Origin: Chloromonas sp. AAM2
Lineage: Eukaryota; Chlorophyta; Chlorophyceae; Chlamydomonadales; Chlamydomonadaceae
Length of the DNA stretch: 15,638 nt
NCBI GenBank assembly: GCA_004335635.1
Contig: QAXH01005303.1
Location: 49,954-65,591, forward strand
Direction: 5' to 3'
Below, piece by piece: positions 9,475-15,638 of this stretch. A program made the translations under genes and the position numbers. Position 1 is the stretch's first letter. Each line of letters begins with the position of its first letter. Under the pieces are notes generated by a model, which had not been told where the DNA came from, did no database searches, and was given only the letters and a program-made list of their open reading frames with translations.

Positions 9475-12400
9475 CTGCACGGCCAGGGTAGGGTAGTTAG
9501 GGTTAGGTCAGGTTAGGGTAACGCAAGGTCACATCAGCGGCTTGGAGTGGAAATCACTTGTGCGTGGTTGGGCAATAGATTGAGGGCAAGGGCAACAGTG
9601 GCCTTTCAAGAATCACTGACACCAAGACATCTTCCTGTCATGCACTGCTCATGTGACTCTTGAGTCGAGTCGGCATGCGCACTCGACTTCTGCCGCATCG
9701 CACTGAGGTTAGGATCACACAGGATCAGGCAGACCGCCCTCTTGATGTGAACACACGTCTCCATCAAAGACTGGTGATGACATCATCACCACGTTGCGCA
9801 TGCAGGGAAGGCGCATTTTGGCGTCGAGGTCGAGGTCTGCAACCCGGTGACGGCTACAAGCTCCCATGGACAATTGGCAGTTGACGAAGGATGAATCAAA
9901 ATCTGGCAGCTCGGTTGTGACAATCCGGGTTCGACTGTGACTCTGAGATAGGGCATTTGAGAGGCAATGAACATTGAACGAGTTGCCCATTTCGGGTGTA
10001 GCGAGGTTTGCAGTCAGGATAGGACGTCGAGGGGTTGGCCACCACCACGACTATCCTGGTGTGTCGCAATCCCCTTCACATGTAGGTTGGACGGGTTGTA
10101 ATCCCTCCCCTCATGTGACCCTCCCTGTGACCGCCCATGTGTCCTTTCCTGTGACGCACCGCTTATGTGCCCTTTCCTCAGTGCTATACAACAGTGCCAT
10201 GCAATAGCTGCATATACTCTGGTAACCATGATACCACTTACACATTAGTACACCTAACAAAGCACATTCGTTACGATGTACATCCCTGCGACGTACTGCC
10301 CATGTGACCATCCCTGCAACGTACCGCCCATGTGAGTACCAGCCAGTCCGTGTATTCATGAAGCGGCACACCTTCATGCGACCTCAGCCACCTGCAAAAC
10401 CACCAGGCAAGTTCGCCACATTTGAGTTGCACACATACATAGGTGTTCAGAATTGCGTGCTGCAACCAGCCCTGAATATTCGTGTTGCTCGTTCCATTTC
10501 CTTGCTCATGGTAGGTCAGGGCTGGTATGCATAAGTGCGGCAGGTGCATGCAACCAACCCATGCATTTTTTGAAATGTGAGTAAAAGCTTCAATAGTAGC
10601 AGGTAACTTGAGAGTTGAGCGGCGAGAGCAAACAAGTCAAAAAGGCAAAGAAAAATCACGAGATCGAAAAAGACCAACCAGATTTGTGTGTGTGCATACA
10701 TATAAGGTGTTCGAGATGCGTGCTGCAACCACCATGTAAAGTGTGAGCTTCAAGAGTAGATCAATCAATTGCAATTGGTCAATTAATGCAACAAGCCAAC
10801 AAACACATCGCAAAAGCAAAAAACAATCTTGAAACGTATTTTGAAGAAGAAGTATATTGACCAGACTTTTGGCAGTGCATAGGTGTCCTAGGTGCATGTT
10901 GCACACAGCGCCGAACGCTGACAGCACTCAACACTGCGGCCTGGGCACGGGTGACACGATGAATTCGCTCCTCCTTACGTCCTATGCTGTGCATCATGCT
11001 CCCGTGCGCCGATCCTGTCTGATGTAGTAGTCTAACCATTGTACCTACTGTAGGGCAAGGGCAGTTAGTACTTTATGCGACCCCTGTGGGTTATGGGACT
11101 GTCCACAACGGAGGATGTGACAGACCCCAGAGTGCGAGGCAGGGGCACTTTGGACTCAATCAGACATGATCACCGGAGACGGACGATTTTGGTCCGTCTT
11201 CGTCTCCGTCTCCGTTCCGGTGATCATGCAATCAGACACCCCACAAAGGGTACGTCTACATCTGACATCAAGCCGGATTGAACCTGGAACAAGAGACCAT
11301 GCCGAAGCGCCTTGCAAAGCGCATTCATCAGGGCAATCCGTGCGACTTCATCAGTGCGACCCGAGCACGAACGCATGCCACCAAACAGTTCGTTTGTCAA
11401 CGCATGTGCTCCACCCGCATGGCTCGCGTGGCCTGTGTGTTGCACAACAGCCATCACAGGACTCACGTCGTCGCTGCATCAAAGGGCTGTGTGATGACGC
11501 ATGGAGTCATGAGCAAGGGGAAACGGTCAAGGAAACCGCTCCACCGGGACATGTAGATTGCATGGGCTTGGACTGCGCTTATGATCTCCTGCACACGCAG
11601 GCAAGGCACACCAGTCGCGGAGAAGCCCGATATGCATGGATGGGACATGCAGGCTGCATGGGCATGGACTGCACCCATGACCTCCTGCACACGCAGGAGA
11701 AGAAGCACATCAAGGCACACTCTGGAGTACCAGTGAACGTACAGTGAACGTACAGTCAACATACAGTCAACGTTTATCATCTCCTGTACAAACAAGCAAA
11801 AGAGCCACACACATACCCACTCAATGGACTATGATGATGATGTATACGATTAAGCCATCTTCTGTTCGACTTGTCGGACAATGCAGATGGACAGATACAC
11901 TCACTCACGCATACACACGCACACGCAAAAACCTCCAATCCTGGACACCTGATCGGTCAGGGCCATTCCTTTCTCTCCACCAGCCTCCTCCCTCACACTC
12001 TCTCACTCTCTCAAACTCTCTCTCTCGCACACACTCAGATATTCACCCATCCCCGACCATTTCCCTTGCAGCTCCCACTTCATACTGTGCCTGGTCGAAC
12101 CTGTCCTGTATGTAATCTACAGTTTCCATCTCACCCGTTTTCTGCACACACACACACACACACACACGCACGCACACACGCACGCACGCACGCACGCACG
12201 GACGCACGCACACACACACTCACTCACTCACACACGAGTTTTTTCCCGGGTGTGTGGGCAAGGAAGGAGGGGAAAGGGAAGGGGGGGAAGGGGGGAAAGG
12301 GAGGAGAGAGGAAGAAAAAGAAAAACTATCGCCTGCATGCATGATGTAGGGCTGTAGGGCTGGTCTTGCATGCATGATGTAGGGCTGTATGGCTGGTATT

Positions 12401-15400
12401 GCATGCATGATGTAGGGGTGCATGGCTGGTCCTGCATGCATGGTGTAGGGCTGTATGGCTGCCATGGCGTATGAAATATGAAAACTTGACCCAAAATCAT
12501 CGGCTCTTTGCGTGCGGGTTCAAACGTGGAGGCAATGCGGCGACCAATCAGGCTTATTTCTCTGAGCTACGTCTCACTCCTAGTTCATGCGACGTCAGAA
12601 ATGCTCTGTCCCGCCTATTGAAAAATTGTTTCTGTCATAGTGTGGTATCCAACCACCACGTCCTGGATGGTCAGAAGCCACCAATTGCCACAGACTTAGT
12701 CGCTGTGGCGGTTTTGCGATCGTGAACCGAATCATACCAAGTCACTAAAACCAGCTCCGGAATTCGTGAGCTCTTGCCAGGAGGCATGCGAAAGCCTAAC
12801 TTTCGACGCACAATGGGAGTGACCCACTTTCTTCACGGCAATGGCTTAGGTACCCTCCAAGGGGCTTACACACGAGCCATTTATAGGTATCCAAAGAGGG
12901 CTGCATGGTCAGACGCAATTCCTAAGGACCCGGCTGAATTCCGGAGGCCCACACACACTCCACCCTGAAGGGCCACACACACAGAAATACACCCACTCAC
13001 ACCTGATCAGTAAGGGCCATTCCTCTTTCCACCTCCCTTCTCAGCTCCTCCTTGACTGCTCTCTTCCCCGCAGCCGATAGCGCAATCGGTGCCAGCACAC
13101 GCGCACGGTGCGCACGTAACGTCTGTCACGTGGGTTGGGAAACCGACGAGCACGTGGGTATTCAAAGGTCAACACGTGAGTGGCAAGTTGCGTCGGTACG
13201 GATTTTAACCTGACTGTCCACATACACGAGGGCATCTCCTGACTCTTCACATGCCAGTTCAGCAGTTGGTGATCAGCTACAAGACCATCTGTAACCTCCA
13301 GTAACCACCAGTAACCGTTACAAGCTAACTAAAACCCTACAACCTTCAGTCTTGTGACTGCTTGATTCTGCACAAGGGGTAAGAATCCTAACGGTTTCAA
13401 CGTCACTGTTGGGACTGCAGTCGTCTGCGTTGCACTCACCCTGAAAATATCACGTGCCTGTGAACAGTCAGGGCACGTGTCTTCTGTTAGTGCAGCCCCC
13501 AGGATACGGGCCACCTGCCGAGCAGCTTCCCTGCAGATCTGCAACAACAGCACACTAACAAAACAACTGGTAGGCAGCAAGCCTCATGCCACACTACTAA
13601 ATACCGTAAACACACTATATCATACCGGCATAATCAACTCCCGGGCCCAAAACCGCGACCAGGTTGACGAAAACAGAGCAAAGGTTGATTCGTCTGTTGT
13701 GTGTTGTCTGTTGTGCCTGTTTGTCAGGACAAGATGTATAAAAGAAATGCATACTAGTAAGGCAGAGGTGGCTGCTATAACCAGAGCAGCCGCACAGGCC
13801 TCATGCCACACACATTACATGTTGTCTGCAGATTTCCTGCAGATCTGCAGCAGCGACACACCAGCAATGCCAAGTCGCAAACCGCACAGTCCAAACGAGT
13901 GCATATCCCTTCAACACGAGTTGCTTGTACTGACTTGGCCGCCGCATACGTCCGCCTGTATCCCCTTGAATACGTTCCTGGCTCTGCAAGCTGCCCACAC
14001 CCTTCCCGACGCCCCCTACTACGTTACGAAGTTTACGCGTGTTACAAAGGCGGGTGATCACACACCAGCCGTGTTGTTGCTGTGTCCTGATATCAAATGG
14101 TACTGTGTGCTGTGTCACCTAAATCACTGAACAGTTACTTGGTGTGTGTAACAAGCAGACCCCCCACCATGAGCACTCAAAGCACACCTTTTCCATCTCA
14201 GGGTCCAAGGGAGCCGTTTCCCTCCCCAGTCCAAGGTCCGGGCTGTACGCGCACTGCACCACGTGACCAGAAACGGTTTCCAAGGCACGTGGCTGTGCAG
14301 CTGCAAGGAAGCTGCCAGATGATGGTGAGGGTGGAATGAGATCAAGCATGCGTTCACCGCTGCCTTTGGCCCCTGACTCACGGCCATCCAAGTCACCCTT
14401 GGCAATGCTGGTATCCTGAGCAACCGTTTCATCCGTTTCCAGCTGCTGGCTGCTTGAGGTGGCACCATCCTCTTGTCCACCAAATACCATGGCGTCTAGT
14501 AACAGACACAGATCAGGTACGTTTCTGGCCATGGGGCCACTGACACTGTGCACCACACCAGCACCACGGCAGTGGGCGGTTGAAGCGGTTGCAGGGGCAG
14601 TTGAGGTCGTTGGAACGTTTTCCGATAATCCAATGCCGCAGGAGGTAGGAGTTGGTTGGGAGGTGGCCGGAGCAGTTAAAACTGTGGTTGGTGGGGCCGT
14701 GTCAGATGAGGTGGTTGTAGCGGTTGGAGGGATTGTGGTGGTTGTTGTGGTTGTGCATGCAAGTGGTAAGGCGGAGAGCACGGGCTCTGCTTGTGGTACC
14801 AGGCCAGGTGTAGGGCGAAGGCCAACCACGCCACAAAAGGATGCGGGGATGCGCAGGGATCCGCCCAGGTCCGTGCCTGTGGCACCCCACACCTGTCAGT
14901 GTAAGGGAGTGAGAATAAGTGGTAAATGAATGACAGAATGATTGCGTAAGGATCCGCCCAAGTCAGTACCAGTTGGCAACCCACATCTGTAAGCGGGGAA
15001 TGATTGATAATGAGTGAGAATGTGTGAGAATGAGTGATAGAATGAATGCGTGGTGGGCAGTGAGATGGCTGAATGCACAAGGTCATTACACCTCACCTGC
15101 AAGTGTGTGGGATTGAGTGAGAATGAATGAATGGTGGACAGTGAGAGGTGAGAGAGATGGCCAAATGCAGGATTCGTAAGGAGGCGGATGAACTTGCGCC
15201 AGGTTTGCCTTGTGAATGGGCACCAGAGGTTGGCTGGGTGAATGAGTGGCAAACAATGAGATGAGACGGTGGAAAACATGGCTAAGTCCAGCATTTTGTT
15301 TTCCAGTAGCGGAGGGCACTAGGCTTGCGTTGGGTTCAGAATCTGGCTGTCGTTAATGATACGGGGTTGATAATATATAGGTATATAATATAACAACAGA

Positions 15401-15601
15401 TATAATGATTGTGTCCGGCCCTTATGCACTGCAGGGTCATCGGGTTGCGTTACAATGTGTGGTCATCTTCCCAGGAATTCAGGGCCCCTGCCCTCCTTGC
15501 AGACCGACCTGTCCTGCTGCTAAGGCCGCTGCACTGCCCCCCGATGACCCGCCCGGGCTGAGACTGGGAGCCCAAGGGTTGTAGGTCGTGCCAAAGACAG
15601 C
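9283..15601 (-). CDS. Amidase signature family protein (3' seven exons, partial)
   Basis: Join, in transcription order: 15601-15509, 14892-14188, 13538-13440, 13122-13003, 11588-11467, 10391-10325, 9474-9283 (1,398 bp, 465 residues plus TGA). Every junction is phase 0 except the fifth, where AC|G completes a Thr codon. Amidase-signature enzymes hydrolyse amide bonds through a Ser-cisSer-Lys triad. Seen here: GGSSGGSAA with the cis-Ser, then across the first junction GTDLGGSLRIPASFCG with the nucleophilic Ser, GLRPTPG, GPMARNV.D...LLDAM, AYSPDLGL...PLDPEM, ERGMALTDQ, MTPCVITQPFD, EYTDW and CPALSLPVGL..GLPIGLQL near the C-terminus. The catalytic Lys and N-terminus lie outside the window. Substrate cannot be told: bacterial-type amidase, fatty-acid-amide-hydrolase-like and GatA-like enzymes share these motifs, though the GatA role seems less likely given the C-terminal half. 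Two low-complexity inserts lengthen the second exon. Confidence 0.93.
9485..9522. repeat. Telomere-like degenerate TTAGGG repeats
   Basis: Plus strand contains AGGGTAGGGTAGTTAGGGTT and GGTCAGGTTAGGGTAAC. On the transcribed minus strand this is a CCCTAA-rich tract 10 bases from the last acceptor, supplying pyrimidines and CTAAC-like branch sites. Confidence 0.75.
9796..10118 (+). repeat. Dispersed repeat family 1, copy C (longest)
   Basis: About 323 bp inside the last amidase intron, antisense to the gene. It runs from GCGCATGCAGGGAAGG to CCCCTCATGTGA and matches copy B throughout in inverted orientation, and copies A and D in part. Confidence 0.9.
10281..10336. repeat. 28-bp tandem duplication over the exon 6 donor
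   Basis: 10281-10308 and 10309-10336 differ at 3 of 28 positions. The second unit holds the end of exon 6 and its GTACGT donor; the first is a copy lying in the intron. Two looser units, with CCTGTGAC and CGCC/CGCT followed by ATGTG, lie near 10125-10170. Confidence 0.88.
10325..10391 (-). CDS. Amidase exon 6 of window
   Basis: 67 bp: one base completes a Thr codon, then 22 codons. Acceptor GGTGGTTTTGCAG|GTGGCT, donor ATGGGCG|GTACGT. Reads WLRSHEGVPLHEYTDWLVLT then WA; the Y-x-(D/E)-W motif and its distance to CPALSLP are as expected. Confidence 0.85.
10575..10905. repeat. Diverged tandem duplication in intron
   Basis: Two units of about 160 bp: each starts with AGCTTCAA(T/G)AGTAG, contains GACCA(A)CCAGA or GACCAGA, and ends near AGGTGTTC/AGGTGTCC and GTGC(T/A)(G/T)(C/T)(T)GC. 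A further end-like copy is at 10428-10469. Confidence 0.6.
11157..11236. mobile_element. 64-bp micro-element with 12-bp TIRs and 8-bp TSD
   Basis: CATGATCACCGG (11165-11176) and its exact inverse (11217-11228) bound a 64-bp unit flanked by perfect CAATCAGA duplications (11157-11164, 11229-11236). Inside are AGACGGAC/GTCCGTCT inverted arms and a CGTCTC direct repeat. It lies within an amidase intron. An 8-bp duplication is typical of hAT-type insertions and of some introner elements; the family assignment is inference. Confidence 0.8.
11467..11588 (-). CDS. Amidase exon 5 of window
   Basis: 122 bp, phase 0 in, phase 2 out. Acceptor CCTGCGTGTGCAG|GAG, donor GACGAC|GTGAGT. Starts EIISAVQAHAIYMSRWSGFL and ends LLMTPCVITQPFDAAT, corresponding to the family segment with ...R...Fl..(Y/F)D.LltP....PF. 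It is the innermost member of a tandem array of acceptor-bearing copies. Confidence 0.88.
11540..11790. repeat. About 97-bp tandem array of acceptor plus exon 5 start
   Basis: Acceptor-bearing copies have their AG|GAG boundary at 11588 (used), 11684 and 11783: spacings 96 and 99 bp. On the minus strand the first two share CCTGCGTGTGCAGGAG and the first 45 or so exon bases; the third is TGTTTGTACAGGAGATGAT and more diverged. A 10-11 bp subrepeat CAGTGAACGTA fills 11731-11772. Confidence 0.85.
11949..11985 (-). repeat. Remote copy of exon 4 end and donor
   Basis: Minus strand GGAATGGCCCTGACCGATCAG-type sequence followed by GTGTCC resembles the end of exon 4 (GGAATGGCCCTTACTGATCAG followed by GTGTGA) 1.05 kb upstream in the transcript. 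The copy would still read GMALTDQ before a GT. Confidence 0.8.
12144..12236. repeat. CA / CGCA microsatellite
   Basis: (CA)n passes into (CGCA)n, then back to CA and CTCA units, 93 bases of almost pure alternating pyrimidine-purine sequence. Confidence 0.95.
12260..12325. repeat. 66-base uninterrupted purine tract
   Basis: Every plus-strand base from 12260 to 12325 is A or G, with several runs of 4-7 G. The transcribed strand of the amidase intron therefore reads as a long polypyrimidine tract. Confidence 0.95.
12334..12465. repeat. 33-bp tandem repeat, four units
   Basis: Four units of 33 bp beginning TGCATGCATG(A/G)TGTAGGG. The length is a multiple of three and the minus-strand frame stays open with an 11-residue period (PYIMHA), but it lies in an amidase intron and has no sign of being translated. 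Confidence 0.92.
13003..13122 (-). CDS. Amidase exon 4 of window
   Basis: 120 bp, 40 codons, phase 0. Acceptor CACGTGACAG|ACG, donor GATCAG|GTGTGA. Begins TLRAHRARVLAP and ends REVERGMALTDQ, matching the family pattern LRA...K...w-x-(I/V)E-x-G-x-x-LT. It is shadowed by in-frame stops on either side, so the boundaries are well constrained. Confidence 0.85.
13440..13538 (-). CDS. Amidase exon 3 of window
   Basis: 99 bp, 33 codons, phase 0. Acceptor TGTTGTTGCAG|ATCTGC, donor TTTCAGG|GTGAGT. Starts ICREAARQVARILGAALTED and ends QARDIFR: the helix after DPEM and the usual cysteine/acidic stretch before the AR(D/E)IF motif. An alternative acceptor 8 bases further in would break the frame. Confidence 0.85.
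13581..13844 (-). repeat. Shadow copy of exon 3 acceptor region
   Basis: Minus strand GCTGCTGCAG|ATCTGCAGGAAA (boundary at 13844) resembles the real GTTGTTGCAG|ATCTGCAGGGAA (boundary 13538). Both are accompanied by an identical 14-mer GTGTGGCATGAGGC (13581-13594 and 13798-13811). Confidence 0.7.
14188..14892 (-). CDS. Amidase exon 2 of window (nucleophile Ser, inserts)
   Basis: 705 bp, 235 codons. Acceptor CACTGACAG|GTGTGG, donor GAAAAG|GTGTGC, both phase 0. Carries the nucleophilic Ser in GTDLGGS, the CGVVGLRPTPG turn, SGPMARNVPDL and AYSPDLGL...PLDPEMEK. Between PTPG and GPMAR a Thr/Pro-rich insert of roughly 60-70 residues replaces the usual short loop; a second Ser/Glu/Gly-rich insert follows LLLDAM. 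Both are probably surface loops that leave the fold intact, since flanking motifs are preserved. Confidence 0.92.
14941..14986 (-). pseudogene. Frameshifted shadow copy of the catalytic exon 2 start
   Basis: After an acceptor-like CGCTTACAG the minus strand repeats about 46 bases of the exon 2 start, including GGCGGATCC. An extra base near position 13 shifts the frame: read in phase it gives MWVANWY and a stop (14963-14965). In the shifted frame it still spells GTDLGGSLR. It cannot encode a working exon here. Confidence 0.85.
15001..15290. repeat. Diverged tandem units in the intron before exon 2
   Basis: Three units, near 15041-15075, 15111-15170 and 15231-15290, share GAATGA(A/G)TG, GG(T/C)(G/A)..CA(G/A)TGAGA and ATGGC. 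On the minus strand they are rich in CATTCATTCTCACTC, a pyrimidine-rich intron repeat; one ends in an acceptor-like CACTTGCAG. Confidence 0.65.
15509..15601 (-). CDS. Amidase exon 1 of window (cis-Ser)
   Basis: 93 bp, 31 codons, phase 0 at both ends. Acceptor CCTATCCACAG|GCTGTC, donor GCAGGACAG|GTCGGT. Encodes AVFGTTYNPWAPSLSPGGSS then GGSAAALAAGQ: the glycine/serine loop with the cis-Ser that bridges Lys and the nucleophile. The next exon continues VWGATGTDLGGS without gap relative to family members. Confidence 0.9.
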
Positions 15602-15638
15602 CTGTGGATAGGTGCAAACAGGGGTTGTAGGTCGTGCC
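15576..15638 (-). repeat. 17-bp direct repeat of exon 1 coding sequence
   Basis: GGGTTGTAGGTCGTGCC occurs at 15576-15592 (within exon 1, encoding GTTYNP) and again at 15622-15638, the last bases of the window. The offset is 46 bp, so both copies cannot share one frame; the outer one is probably intronic. It may extend past the edge. Confidence 0.9.

Noticed and set aside
11471..11700. Second complete copy of exon 5
   Set aside because: Only the first 45 or so bases of the exon are repeated upstream; no second exon body or donor exists.
11860..12344. Plus-strand frames of 123 and 157 codons with Thr/His/Ser-rich repeats
   Set aside because: They translate CA, CT and CGCA repeats antisense to the amidase intron.
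12334..12465. Possible CRISPR-like array
   Set aside because: Units are directly contiguous with no unique spacers, in a eukaryotic intron; it is a minisatellite.
12220..12500. Open minus-strand frames with an 11-residue PYIMHA repeat
   Set aside because: They are produced by the 33-bp minisatellite inside an amidase intron; a multiple-of-three unit keeps frames open without selection.
13041..13250. Minus-strand 69-codon frame overlapping exon 4 in another frame
   Set aside because: The amidase frame through exon 4 matches the family and joins both neighbours in phase; this one does not.

Overview
The window looks like nuclear DNA of an intron-rich eukaryote. There are no bacterial operons; coding sequence comes in short pieces bounded by GT...AG junctions, and microsatellites, tandem repeats and dispersed repeats lie between. 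A green alga would fit (roughly balanced base composition, CA/CGCA and TA microsatellites, low-complexity inserts in proteins, a TGTAA element after one stop codon), but that is a guess.

Layout, left to right. (1) 1-1282, plus strand: three putative 3' exons of a gene for an AT-hook-containing protein (PRGRP core), joined in phase 0 and ending at TAG 1280-1282. (2) 1283-9282: about 8 kb, mostly without recognisable genes. It holds three of the four copies of a dispersed repeat, a short reading frame resembling the C-terminal module of phage-type DNA methylases (4072-4302), a coding-like exon of unknown function on the minus strand (5241-5548), a doubtful two-exon fragment (6913-7126), and a complete 1,110-bp terminal-inverted-repeat element (7507-8616) with a 5-bp target duplication and an internal 35-bp-arm hairpin. 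(3) 9283-15601, minus strand: the 3' part of an amidase-signature-family gene, resolved by eye into seven exons whose phases all agree (465 codons plus stop). It carries both serines of the Ser-cisSer-Lys triad; the lysine and N-terminus lie beyond the right edge. Six introns of about 0.3-1.4 kb separate the exons.

The most striking feature is in the amidase introns. Many exon-intron junctions have extra degraded copies in the adjoining intron: acceptor plus first exon bases, or last exon bases plus donor. One copy repeats the catalytic GTDLGGS stretch with a frameshift and a stop. The plus-strand gene shows similar junction-linked repeats. Together with a 64-bp inverted-repeat insert with a perfect 8-bp target duplication inside an amidase intron, this suggests a genome where introns grow by tandem duplication around splice sites and by very small mobile elements. 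That interpretation is inference; the repeats and motifs can be read directly.
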